A DNA stretch of 64,000 nt from Theocolax elegans (GCA_026168455.1 CM047431.1:59788910-59852909); one strand, 5' to 3'; shown: positions 45,356 to 55,450, numbered from the stretch's first letter. The notes: generated by a model from the sequence alone, not told the origin. A program made the numbers and translations.

Positions 45356-45926
45356 ATGGATCCGGCAGTGATTCAGCAGTTAGTGCAGGTGATCACCTCC
45401 TTATTAGGAGTTATCAGCGCGGGTCAGCAGCCAAATAGTCAGGTATGTCAAGTTATTTATTATATTTTTGTTGTCCCTTTTTTTTACGAAAATTTTGTGT
45501 TAAAAAAATTTTGTTTGATTTCACTTTTTATAGACACGCGGTCGAAGGCGGAATAACCGCAGACGCCCTCGCAATGTCATATCTCCGGTTGAAGCATCGG
45601 TGACTTCCTTGTCGGACACTATGCGGCAAGGTCTGCTATAAAAATTCCTTGAGACATTACGCTGCCCAGTTTGTTATGGCTATATTGTGGGGCAATTTTA
45701 TACATGCCCCTCAGGACATCACATTTGCTGCGACTGCGCGCGTAGGGTGGACCGTTGCCCTACTTGCAGGGGGTTTAGACCCACATGGCGCTGCCCTTTA
45801 TTAGAAAGACTGAATCTTGAATTATATTTTCCCTGTAAGTACAGCGACGAGGGCTGTGAACAGTTAAATATAGGATCAAATTATCGCAATCATTGTCAAG
45901 CATGTAGATTTAATTCAGATATTTAA
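45356..45926 (+). pseudogene. Miniature SIAH/SINA-like RING gene, sense copy 1
   Basis: Exon 1 (45356-45442) starts ATGGATCC and encodes 29 hydrophobic/Gln-containing residues (MDPAVIQQL...). A 91-nt intron (GTATGT at 45443, TTTTTATAG ending 45533) follows, phase 0. Exon 2 (45534-45926) encodes an Arg-rich start (TRGRRR), then a SIAH-type RING (CPVC, CPSGHHICCDC, CPTCRG), the segment LERLNLELYFPC and a first zinc-finger half ending HCQAC, and stops five residues after. There is no substrate-binding domain. A TAA at 45639-45641 interrupts just before the RING, so this copy is broken even though its RING and zinc ligands are complete. Ubiquitin-ligase activity is inference from family. Confidence 0.8.
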
Positions 45927-46129
45927 AAAAATAAATATATATATTTTTTGTATAATTGTATTGTTTTTCTTTTTCTTTCACCCGATTCTGTCCTTCCTCC
46001 TACCTTTGCTTTATTTTAAACACCACTAATTTAATGTTTTTCCTTTTCTCTTTTATTTTGATTATTTACAACTTTAAGAATTCATGGCCTAATGTATAGT
46101 TAATTGAATTTAATTAATCAAATCTAAAT

Positions 46130-46175
46130 TATATATATTATAATTTAGGACGTTTATTATTCAAAATTATATGCG

Positions 46176-46227
<52 letters not shown>

Positions 46228-46240
46228 TAACATAATTTAT
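46130..46240. repeat. (TA)n microsatellite
   Basis: An uninterrupted TATATA tract at about 46182-46222, with AT-rich flanks. Confidence 0.9.
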
Positions 46241-46304
46241 CAATTCAGTTACACGCATATACATATATATACACACACATATATATATAAGTATGCATGT
46301 AACA

Positions 46305-46391
46305 CTGACTATTTGGCTGCTGACCCGCGCTGATAACTCCTAATAAGGAGGTAATCACCTGCATCAACTGCTGAATCACTGCCGGATCCAT
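46305..46391 (-). pseudogene. Antisense exon 1 of a second miniature SIAH-like gene in element C
   Basis: 87 nt, the same length as exon 1 at 45356-45442 and nearly identical in sequence (one visible residue change, Met for Val), preceded on its own strand by a related leader (ATCAACAATATGG against ATATCAACAAT-type spacing). After the last exon base the donor GTATGT is replaced by TGTTAC, so the rest of the gene is gone. It lies about 270 bp upstream of env C and antisense to it, the same relative position as the RING gene in element B. Confidence 0.7.
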
Positions 46392-46662
46392 ATTGTTGAT
46401 AAATATGTATATGTAACGTTTAATTGTCGAAGCGAAGAAGATACTAAACCGCAATGTCAATCACCTACAAATTTATAGTATAAAAATGCTGACTACACCC
46501 CAATACCGAACAAAATTTTCTTAGAAACACAAAGTTCATTTACTGATGTCAATGCCCGCACAAAATATAAAGACAAATATATAAAATAACATGCCAAATT
46601 GCATATGATAGAGTGAGAAAGAATTAATGGCAAAGTCAGCTAAAAGAAGCTATATTTTACAG

Positions 46663-48296
46663 GTTCACCTTATCATTCGGAAATGAGGAAATAATAATTG
46701 AAAAAATAGATAAAAATCCAGGCATCTTATTAGAAAAAATGGGTCCTATTACAACCACCACCGCTACATGGAAAATAATACAGCAAATCAACTTACAACC
46801 TTTTTTCTCAAGAGCAGAAGATTTGAGAAATCACTGGAAATCGCTAAGAGAATTTTGCATCAACTTAAGAGAACATTGCCAACAATTAGGTGAATTAAAG
46901 CAATTATACGGAAAAATAAAGAGCACCTCAAGGGACGTCGAATCCACAATTGATCTTTGACAAGGACAACATGTCAATACACAAACTAGAATTCGCAGAG
47001 CACTAATTTCGGTAATAGGGAAAATTAGCCGATATTTATTTGGAACCTTAGACGAAGCAGCTGAAGAAGAGATTCGACAGTTAATAGAAGAGTCCACTAA
47101 CAAAACCAGACAGAAATAATATACACAGAATTCGGTGTATTACATTCTCAAGTAGGAGACTTAGAAATAGCCATAAAAGAATTAAATAGAAAAGAAAAAA
47201 CGAAGGGAAATAAAATATCCTTCATTATAGCATTAGAATTTTTTATTCAAAACGTAATACAATATGAATTGGACGGTCAATTACTGACGGATGCAGTTTT
47301 ATTTGCAACGCAAGGTGCCATTCACCCACGAATTTGATCACCCGTTCAAGTAGAAAATTCAACAATTCAAGCATCAGAAACAATAACCGACGCCATATTC
47401 CCAATGTCAATAAAAAATACATCATTTTCGGATATAAATAAAATCTCAGATCTATCAGTAATATTTGTCAATAGTTTCTTAATATACAGAATACCTATAG
47501 TTCAAAATTCATTAAACATTTCAGATACTTTTGCATATATATGGCCAAGTTATTAATATTTTGCCTTGAATAATTTACTAAACACATATATTCCTATAAA
47601 CATTGAAAATATAGAAAAATGTAAAAAACTACATGAGTTATACATATGTAAAAACATGGAACCGCCAATGAGTATAAATACATATAGCCCTTGTGAAATA
47701 AAATTAAGCATTAATACTACAACTCACGATTTATCAGATTGTAATATAAATTAATTAAATTTCAAAACACACATTGGACACGAACAAATACTCCAAACGT
47801 ATGGATATATTCGACAAATAAAAACGAGGAAATAATAGGGAAATGTAAACGATCAACGGATCGTAAATTAACATTAAACGGAATAGGATTATTAAGACTA
47901 CCAAAAAATTGTATTATCGAAACACCCACCACAAAATTAATAGCGAATCGTGAAGTTACAACTAATTTTACTAATTATTTATTTAACGATAATATGTTAA
48001 ATATTACAAATATATTAAACAGTACCAAACTAAATATTTCGAATGTAATAGAAACTCAAAATTATAATATAAAAGAGCATTCGACCATATCATTATCCAC
48101 TGGAAAGGATTTACGTGAAATAATGGAAAAAGCAAAAAATATAGCTAATTACCATAAAATTACTAATCAGGTTTCTCAATTACAAGATACGTTTATATAT
48201 TCAGGTTCAAGCATATTATTAATATTAATAATTATAATTATAATATGGAGGATTCTCGTGAGACGGGGGCCCCTTTTACTAATCAAAATAGACTGA
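46663..48296 (+). pseudogene. env: F-protein-like env gene of errantivirus-like element C, broken
   Basis: A splice acceptor (ATATTTTACAG ending 46662) precedes the first frame, as expected for spliced errantivirus env mRNA. Visible in order: KNPGILL and a helical N-terminal segment; a TGA at 46958; a furin-like site RIRR next to the hydrophobic segment ALISVIGKI (about 46990-47030); a stop near 47117; the ectodomain block TDAVLFATQGAIHP (about 47288) in another frame; stops at about 47335 and 47553; a Cys-containing region (CKKL, YICK, PCEIK, DCN; 47620-47750); then, in a third frame, a stalk and a membrane anchor (SILLILIIIIIIW, about 48208-48245) with a short basic tail ending 48296. Three frames and several stops make it non-functional. 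Confidence 0.82.
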
Positions 48297-48430
48297 TTTT
48301 AGGTCCAATAGCATCATCATCACCAACAACCAGCCATCCTTTCAATTCTGAGGAATTATTACAAGTAATCAAATTCTACAATTCTGATTATCGTCGAAAA
48401 ATAGAGGAAAATCGAACAAAAGAAACATGA
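48245..48430 (+). CDS. Small ORF overlapping the end of env C
   Basis: A 61-codon frame from ATG 48245, overlapping the membrane-anchor and tail codons of env in another frame. Pro/Ser-rich start, basic end. Unrecognised; probably chance. Confidence 0.15.
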   Translation: MEDSRETGAPFTNQNRLILGPIASSSPTTSHPFNSEELLQVIKFYNSDYRRKIEENRTKET

Positions 48431-48749
48431 TTATAATCTTTAGCTATAGTACCACATTCAACATATATATTGTTAAAATTATTACTGTTTTTATTAATCA
48501 AAACGAAATTGTTACTAATTAAAGTATTATTAAGTATATTGCGACTGTATTTTAGAATTACTTAATTACCGTTTACATTGTATATAAAAATTTATAATAT
48601 TGCTACGAAACTAATTATTGTTAAAATTACTACTCAAAATGTATGTTAACAAAAGAAAATATGTATGTAATTACAAGAAAAATATTGTATATGCGCACAA
48701 ATGTATTAAAATATACGTCGAGAGCGACGTTTTGCAAAAACCCCGGACG

Positions 48750-48815
48750 TGTTACGTGTGGATACACGTCACGAATTTATTAAGACAAATAAATAGTTAG
48801 TTCGCCGAAAATGCT
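48750..48815 (+). repeat. 66-bp fragment of the TGTTACG LTR
   Basis: It begins TGTTACGTGTGGATACACG and matches the minus strand of 50968-50903, the first 66 bp of the LTR there. It is truncated where errantivirus-like LTR sequence begins, so it is a junction relic. Confidence 0.8.
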
Positions 48816-49275
48816 ATATTTAATATCTATAAACTTAGTCGAACATTCGAAATAATATTTCGAATACTAGTACTAAGTTTAAACTAGCCAAACGCGCGTA
48901 ACGTAGAATAACGGTATAGCCGAAATGCATTGAAGAGCAAGGCCAAGCGTCGAAAAGTGCAAACAATGCACCCTCCCCCATTAGTGACGTCAAACTAATT
49001 GGGGGAGAAGTGCATTCCTGCCCACGCTCTTGACAAAAATTTTCACGGCGTGGCGTCAGTCCGTTTGCAGCTCCTAACAGCGTTAGTCGTATAGTAACTT
49101 CTTAAATTTGCTCTTGTATAATACATATATACACAGCTATATTGTTAATTATAATTTAAATCAATTATAAAGAAAACAAGCCTATTTGGAGAATAATAAA
49201 TATATACATATATACAAATATATATAACCCAGATAATTTAATTGAAACAGTGATCGATTAAAAAGGAAAAAGCAT
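48816..49275 (+). mobile_element. Errantivirus-like LTR C (approximate limits)
   Basis: It aligns with 53425-53945 over ATATCTATAAACT, CGAACATTCGAAATAAT, ACTAGTACTAAGTTT, a palindromic TGACGTCA block and GCATTCCTGCCCACGCTCTTG. It follows env C and precedes a leader, as the 3' LTR of one element and at the same time the 5' LTR position of what follows. Exact termini were not resolved. Confidence 0.65.
48966..49016. promoter_or_regulatory. TGACGTCA (CRE-type) site at the centre of inverted arms, LTR C
   Basis: TGACGTCA (48986-48993) is the perfect CREB/ATF palindrome. It is flanked by CTCCCCCATTAG and CTAATTGGGGGAG, and further out by AATGCAC and GTGCATT. The same arrangement is kept in LTR D (53580-53587). 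A promoter or enhancer role is inference. Confidence 0.6.
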
Positions 49276-49492
49276 AACAAACAAGAAAGGTAAGAAAATA
49301 AATTATCCGTTTAATTAACATAAATAAACATTAAAATAAGAAAAGAGAGGGATAAAGTATTTGCTGTGAGAAGTAAAATTTAAAACAGACTATTTTATTA
49401 AGGTTTGAACCCTGTATAGGGTTGAGAGTAACAATAACAAAAAAAAATATTTGTTAAAGCTATAATATATTTAAAAATAACTTAACAGTAAG
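49276..49492 (+). promoter_or_regulatory. Errantivirus-like leader C with splice donor and hairpin
   Basis: Splice donor AAAGGTAAGAA (GT at 49290-49291). Hairpin AACCCT-GTAT-AGGGTT at 49408-49423, followed by an A-rich run. Joined at 49493 to the intron of a RING gene copy and not to gag. Confidence 0.65.
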
Positions 49493-50080
49493 GTATGTTA
49501 AGTTATTTATTATATTTTTGTTGTCCCTTTTTTTTTTACGAAAATTTTGTGTTAAAAAAATTATGTTTGATTTCACTTTTTATAGACACGCGGTCGAAGG
49601 CGGAATAAAGGCAGACGCCCTCGCAATGTCATATCTCCGGTTGAAGCATCGGTGACTTCCTTGTCGGACACTATACGGCAAGGTCTGCTAGAAAAATTCC
49701 TTGAGACATTCCGCTGCCCAGTTTGTTATGGCTATATTGTGGGGCAATTTTATACATGCCCCTCAGGACATCACATTTGCTGCGACTGCGCACGTAGGGT
49801 GGACCGATGCCCTACTTGCAGGGGGTTTAGACCCACATGGCGCTGCCCTTTATTAGAAAGGCTGAATCTTGAATTATATTTTCCCTGTAAGTACAGCGAC
49901 GAGGGCTGTGAACAGTTAAATATAGGATCAAATTATCGCAATCATTGTCAAGATGTAGATTTAATTCAGATATTTAAAAAAATAAATATATATATTTTTT
50001 GTATAATTGTATTGTTTTTCTTTTTCTTTCACCCGATTCTGTCCTTCCTCCTACCTTTGCTTTATTTTAAACACCACTAA
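49493..50080 (+). pseudogene. Miniature SIAH/SINA-like RING gene, sense copy 2 (no exon 1)
   Basis: Homology to copy 1 starts exactly at the intron donor (GTATGTTAAG at 49493); exon 1 is absent and leader C sequence precedes instead. Exon 2 starts at 49586 (after TTTTTATAG). The RING (CPVC, CPSGHHICCDC, CPTCRG) is intact and the premature stop of copy 1 is absent (GAA in place of TAA). A one-base deletion after HCQ (about 49952) shifts the frame, removing the last zinc ligand and adding about 35 hydrophobic, meaningless residues to 50080. Nucleotide similarity to 45443-46083 continues into the 3' flank, up to GAATTCATG. Confidence 0.8.
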
Positions 50081-50489
50081 TTTAATGTTTTTCCTTTTCT
50101 CTTTTATTTTGATTATTTACAACTTTAAGAATTCATGAATTAATTTATACTTGCTTTTCACGTAAAGTTATTATTATCTATATTCACTTTTTATTTTAAT
50201 CATAGAACCATAATGAGTATAGATTTACAATAGGTTTGTGTTATATTGTTCAATTATCAATAATCTTATTATTATTAATGCATATTAATATTTATTTTAT
50301 CTGTTTTGTCATTAATTTATTTATTAATTAAAACAATAGTAATGACCTTCATTATTAATTGAAGATATAATTTAAATTATTTGCAATAATCAATATTGCA
50401 ATAATAATATAAAAATGACAATAACTAACTATTCTTAATTCTATCTTAAGTGTATTACACTTATTATTCCCCACACTTAGCACCAAAAA
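50081..50489. other. AT-rich stretch, possibly internal to a minus-strand LTR element
   Basis: No gene. Read on the minus strand from 50489, TTTTTGGTGCTAAGTG follows the LTR end and could be a primer-binding region. Confidence 0.35.
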
Positions 50490-50968
50490 TGTTACGTTTG
50501 AACGGTAACGTGTATGTCGTTTTGGTGGGTACCGCGGCTCGTCGAATCCAAAGATCAGTGAGTACAGGCGTAAAGAGGCAGATGAATTGTTATACTGTTC
50601 TCCAGGTTGATCCTTGTATAAGTGCTTTGGTTGGCTTGCGTTGTGTTGTTAAGGCCGTAGGGAAAACGATCCTGGTGATATCGTGTCTCCGTGTCTTCGC
50701 GTTGTATCCTCAATTCTTCGACTTCCACTCGTAAATGACACTTCTGTCTTTTTTGTTTGTACATTATGATCTTCTTTTATATAAATTTGGTGACCTATAT
50801 ACGAGTGTAACCGGAGGGGCGCTTAGCTGATCCTTACGCTTCAGGTTGCACCGATGCTCGAGTTGCGAAGTCGCGTGGCACCGTTTAATGACCTGAACGG
50901 TCAGCATTTTCGGCGAACTAACTATTTATTTGTCTTAATAAATTCGTGACGTGTATCCACACGTAACA
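50490..50968 (-). mobile_element. LTR of a second retrotransposon family, 479 bp
   Basis: On the minus strand it runs from TGTTACGTGTGG to AACGTAACA, with the TG...CA ends and 7-bp terminal inversion (TGTTACG/CGTAACA) typical of LTRs. It is GC-richer than its surroundings. No target duplication is seen on the two sides, so it is probably one LTR of a truncated element, not a clean solo LTR. Family (BEL/Pao or gypsy) is not established. Confidence 0.75.
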
Positions 50969-51960
50969 TTATAACCCTGTAAGCATGTTAAAAAGTGGGA
51001 CAAACAGATTTCTGATAAATTTTAAATAAAATGTACATATGAGTATATAAATATAAATATGCAACAAGATTTATATCTACTTCGATAATTTCAGTAGTTA
51101 ATTATATAAATATAACCATATCGGTGGAATTTTATAATAAAAAACATCCAACTCGAAATAATAAATGAAAAAAGAAAAATAATTCCGTGGTTACATTATT
51201 TACATCAAGACTAAATGTTGATCGCGAATGATCGAGGTGAGAAACGGAAAAAGATCAGGCATAAGTCGTAAGGTAGAGACTTCCAGATTCTTGGCTCGTG
51301 CACATCGAAATATCGCGTAATGGCTCGTGCGCCCGGGGCCGCGAGATAATTAGAGAAATATCGCTTAATAAAGTTCGCGGTGCTTAAACGGCGTAAGCAA
51401 CGGTCGGACCGGATAAAACACGCGCGGGTAGATGCAATCGAAACTTGGGGAATTTCCCTCGGTTCTGGATTATCGTTCTGGGCAAGGATTCGGATCTCGA
51501 GATTTGCTCGCCAAGGCTGTTAAGGTTAAGTGCCTCGGGATTGTCTCGATGCACCTTTTCCCCCTACCTCATGGGCCGATCTTCCCTCCTATAAAATAGT
51601 AAGTAGGCATTTTGCGTTATACAAGCACGAAAGAGCCACGATTCTTTTCTTCTTCGATTTACTTTACCTTTCTTTTTTTCTTGTTTTTTTTTGGAGTTTT
51701 ATGACGTCGAGCTTTATTTCCTTTTTCTTTTCTTTTTTCAGATTATATACCTATAGGTACGGCTTAGAGTATTGCGAGAAAGTGCCGTTTTTTCCATTGT
51801 ATCGCTCGAAAATGTTTTCAATGTCTTGAACCGTTAATTGATTAATTGAGCAAATGCGCGATATTCAATTATAAATATTTATATACGTACATACTGTTGG
51901 GAATATATATATTATTGTATCGTGTAATGCTAAGTGACTCGGTAAAAAATATAAAAAGCA
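50969..51960. other. Noncoding stretch with a GC-richer island
   Basis: 51200-51620 is GC-richer (AGGTGAGAAACGG, CGCCCGGGGCCGCG) and could be regulatory. An open frame at 51530-51829 contains mostly Phe/Leu from T-rich sequence and is not supported. Confidence 0.4.
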
Positions 51961-52223
51961 TACACTGAAAAAAATAATTTCTTACTTCAAGCGAAATTCT
52001 TCTTAAATATGACCCAATAAATGTGTTTGATATTAAAAGATTCTTTTGAAATTTATAAGAATATACTTGATCTTATATATTGATCTACTTAAGTCAACCT
52101 TGCTGTTTTTGGATATAAAGAGATAAAATTTGATTACAGATCAGGATTAATTTAATATCAACCAGATTCATTCTTGTGTCATATTTATTCCGTTTAAAGT
52201 AAGAAATTATTGTTTCCAGTGTA
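51961..52223. mobile_element. MITE-like element with TA-flanked inverted ends, 263 bp
   Basis: Left end TACACTGAAAAAAATAATTT and right end ATTATTGTTTCCAGTGTA are inverted; TA lies outside CACTG/CAGTG at both ends, as in Tc1/mariner-type insertions. A further copy of the end motif (ATTATTTTTCAGTGTA) occurs at 52441-52456. Confidence 0.55.
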
Positions 52224-52808
52224 GATATTAAAAAATTTTACAAGTGTTTATTATTTCATTCACGTGACTAAAAAATAAATTTAATCAATTCAATTAAATA
52301 TTTGTTCGAAACTAACTGTTTCAAGGATGGTTGGTATCTATCTTTGAATTAAAATTTTTTTGATCTCAATAAATATATCTTAATTTCAAGTAAATAATTG
52401 ATTGGGACTTTTCAAACATATATTTTATTGAACTTACTAAATTATTTTTCAGTGTACTGATGTATTAAATGATACGAATTCATTTTGGTAATTTGAAAAT
52501 CACCGAGACATTTTGGATTTCCAGAGCGTAGAAAAAATTTCATGGGAAACTTATTGAAAAATATTTATAGAAATATATTAAATTATAATAAAATAAATTG
52601 TTAATTTTTCATTCCAAAAATATGGTATTTCATTTATTAAAAAAATGACATTTCCTAGCTTATTTCACATATATTATATCTTTTAATCCAGCATCAATAA
52701 GAACATTTATTGTATTAATTTTCAGTTACCATCGAATACATTAATTATTATGCAGTACAAAGTTCTTCTGAATCGCTCTCAACAATGCTTTTTCTTCGTT
52801 ATCCAAGA
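52224..52808. other. Noncoding stretch, no gene seen
   Basis: AT-rich. Includes the extra inverted end motif near 52441-52456. Confidence 0.5.
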
Positions 52809-52968
52809 CTTTTTTTTATTACTATTTTAAAGACGTTGTTTATATGCTCCCAACTTGGTGCTAAGTAGCGACAAAGATCATACGATGTCTGAGAAGAAAG
52901 CACTTGTTGAAAATACATTCCTCACTGGTGTCCACTACTTTTCCAAGCGAGCCATTGCAGGTCTTCCA
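52809..52968 (-). mobile_element. tRNA-derived SINE, diverged third copy
   Basis: Same layout as 30824-31005: T-run, TTATTA.TATTTTAA.GACGTTG, then GGTGCTAA.TAGCGAC, and the head ending GAGCCATTGCAGGTCTTCC. The box B region is degraded. It is an older, independent insertion of the family. Confidence 0.75.
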
Positions 52969-53424
52969 AATGATTTTTTAAAATTGTTTTTAAATGGCGC
53001 ACTGTTGTAAATACATTATGCTTTCACAACAATTTAACTATTTCGTTGCAGGTGTATCCTCGATAAAAATAGCTATAAATAAAAATGAAGAAAAAACAAA
53101 CAAAATTATAAAGACGAAATATAAATAATTAAATACATTTACCTTTTTTACTAAGCTTAAATTAATATAAAGATTATATGAAAAAGTTCACAAGTTTTAC
53201 AAAATTTATAACCTCATCACTGACTGTTACATGCATACTTTTATATATATATGCCTGTAACTAAATATACATGCGTAAATTGAAAAATTAGGCTAATTTA
53301 TATGTATTTGTGAATAGTTTATGGATATTATATACGCATGCAAATTTGCATAGTAAATACCTAAATTATAAAATATATAATTTAGATTTTATAAATAAAA
53401 AACTAACTACATTAGGCCAATTGT
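52969..53424. other. Noncoding stretch before LTR D
   Basis: AT-rich, no gene or RNA recognised. Confidence 0.5.
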
Positions 53425-53945
53425 GCGTATATAATATCTATAAACTCAGACGAACATTCGAAATAATAATTCAAATACTAGTACTAAGTTTTGAATAGGC
53501 CAGAAGAAAGTAAGGAAAGCGCTCTACAAGGCCAATGTCAGGTAGCGTAAAGTGCGTAGTTGCACTCTCCCCCTAATTATGACGTCAAACTAATTTGGGG
53601 AGAGGTGCATTCCTGCCCACGCTCTTGGCAAAAATCTGCACGGCGTGGCGTCAGTACGCTCATAGGCCTTAAATGCGCTAGACGCATAGCCTTTTTCTGG
53701 AAATTAATCAGTTATATAGATAATTACTAATTAGATAAATAAGACAAGAAATCAAATCTATTGAGAAGCCATTTGGAGAAAATAAAAACATACTTACATA
53801 CATATATATAATTAATTTAGACGATTTAAATTAAATAAATTATATACGAAACCATCCATTTGAAGCAAATAAAGGCATACATACATACATATATATAATT
53901 AATTCGGACGATTTAAATTAAATAAATTTAATCAATTATAAGGAG
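53425..53945 (+). mobile_element. Errantivirus-like LTR D (approximate limits)
   Basis: A diverged relative of LTR C (48816-49275), sharing the blocks listed there in the same order. It also contains its own internal near-duplication (ATTTGGAGAAAATAAA and ATTTGAAGCAAATAAA, about 53768 and 53859). A leader follows, so this is a 5' LTR of a mostly deleted element. Confidence 0.65.
53563..53611. promoter_or_regulatory. TGACGTCA (CRE-type) site at the centre of inverted arms, LTR D
   Basis: TGACGTCA at 53580-53587, arms CTCCCCCTAATTA and TAATTTGGGGAG, outer TTGCACT and GTGCATT. Arms differ from LTR C in several positions but still pair. Confidence 0.6.
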
Positions 53946-54198
53946 GAGTAAACTCACATCAATTCAAGGTAAGCAATATTCAAATACTTATTTAGATAAA
54001 TCAAGGAAATCAACTCAATTTAAAATATCGGATAGATAGAGATAGAGGAATAATATATATAATTTTCTTTTTAACTCCCATTGCCAGCGAGTTTTGCTGG
54101 AAATCCTGTATAGGATTTAGATAAATAAAAATTCTTTGCTGATATAATTATTATTAAGTTAAATAAACTTTGATGTATATAACACTGACAATTCATCA
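53946..54198 (+). promoter_or_regulatory. Errantivirus-like leader D with splice donor and two hairpins
   Basis: Splice donor TTCAAGGTAAGC (GT at 53969-53970). CCAGC-GAGTTTT-GCTGG at 54084-54100 and AAATCCT-GTAT-AGGATTT at 54101-54118 are adjacent hairpins; the second matches that of leader C with a compensated base pair. Confidence 0.65.
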
Positions 54199-54306
54199 AT
54201 GAACAAGATGACGGAGCTTACAAAGGCTCTTTTTGATAGTAGTGAAGAAATATATTTTAATTGTCATCAAAAATTTAAAGTTGCATTATGTGTATGTATG
54301 GTTTAG
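54199..54306 (+). pseudogene. Possible Gag N-terminal remnant of element D
   Basis: ATG 54199 opens 35 codons starting MNKMTELTKALFDSSEE, placed where gag should begin after leader D, then a stop. Attribution rests on position only. Confidence 0.3.
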
Positions 54307-54575
54307 TGGAAGTAATGGAAGTAATTTTTATTGAAATTATTATTAGATGTCGAATAACTTTCGTCAAAGTGGCTATTGGCAAGTGATAAATTGGCTTTCT
54401 TCATATTTTTACATTACAAAAGATATACCAAATTTAGGATAAAATCCGTTTCCCGCAGGTCATGTACTACCCTTGTAAGACGGTTTTTATGGCTTTTGGG
54501 AGCTACTGTAATAGTGTACCGGATAGATTAAATATAAATATCGGGGAATAATTACTTTGACAGGTTTGAATTTAC

Positions 54576-54935
54576 AAATATTTGGGAGTTATAGTTGATC
54601 GTATCTTAAAATGGAATTACTACATAATGCATGTATTCACTTCACATCATGGGAAAGTTAAAAACAAGGTTTTTTACTTAATTCAATAACGCACTATTAT
54701 CATGAATTAAATGATAAATATATAGCATCTTCTTCAGTAAGACCAGTAACAAAAGTTTAATTTTACCATTAATTAGCTATTAGTCAAAAACACAATAGTT
54801 TTAATGTGATCAAACTTTTCAATGTCCTACCAAATGATCTAAAAATTCTAAAAGGAAACAAACAAGCAATCAAACACAAATTAAGAAATTTTATCTTCAA
54901 CAATATTAATTATTTAATATTATTATTTAATTAAG
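54576..54935 (+). pseudogene. LINE reverse transcriptase 3' fragment
   Basis: KYLGVIVDRILKWNYYI (from 54576) is the thumb-region motif common to CR1/jockey-type LINE reverse transcriptases. After stops and a probable deletion, the C-terminal block VIKLFNVLPNDLKIL (about 54807) appears in another frame, ending near 54935. It is a short, dead 3' fragment. Confidence 0.75.
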
Positions 54936-55011
54936 TAAATAATTAAAGTACTGAGATGTTAATACTTTATGTAGCCTCTATAAAAATTCTATGTAGCATA
55001 CACTGTTAAGG

Positions 55012-55450
55012 GGGTACCAAAATCAAGTTTTATCTTCCCTACGTCACCTTAGCCTTAAAAGTCACAGAAAATGAGTTATAATTAAAAAAAGGCGATAATT
55101 TACGCAAATTGAGGAAAACAGTCCCCTTCCTTTATTAATAATCTATCTCACTTTAAAATTTAAAGCAAAATATCGATTGGTTTTCGAGAAACTCTTACCA
55201 AAATTTACGATAATTTCGTGCAATTTGAGGTTAAAAGCTCGTTTAATTAAAGGCATGTCAAGATTTTTAGTAAGGGTTTTCTCGAAAACTAATCAATATT
55301 TTTCTTTCAAATTTTAAAGACAGACAGATTATTAATAATGGAAAGGGACTCTCCTAGATTTATGTAAATTAACTTCTTTTTTAAATTATAACTCATTTTA
55401 TGTGATTTTCGAGGTCGGTAAGATAGAGAGGATAAAACTTAGCTTTAGCA
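55012..55450. repeat. Imperfect fold-back repeat, about 440 bp
   Basis: The left arm (AAGTTTTATCTTCCCTA ... TTTTCGAGAAACTCTTAC) and right arm (AGTAAGGGTTTTCTCGAAAAC ... GAGGATAAAACTT) are inverted copies with several mismatches around a centre near 55230-55250. No coding capacity. Confidence 0.7.

Noticed and set aside
50490..50968. Clean solo LTR
   Set aside because: No duplicated target bases flank it (AAAAA on one side, TTATA on the other), so it is more likely one end of a truncated element.
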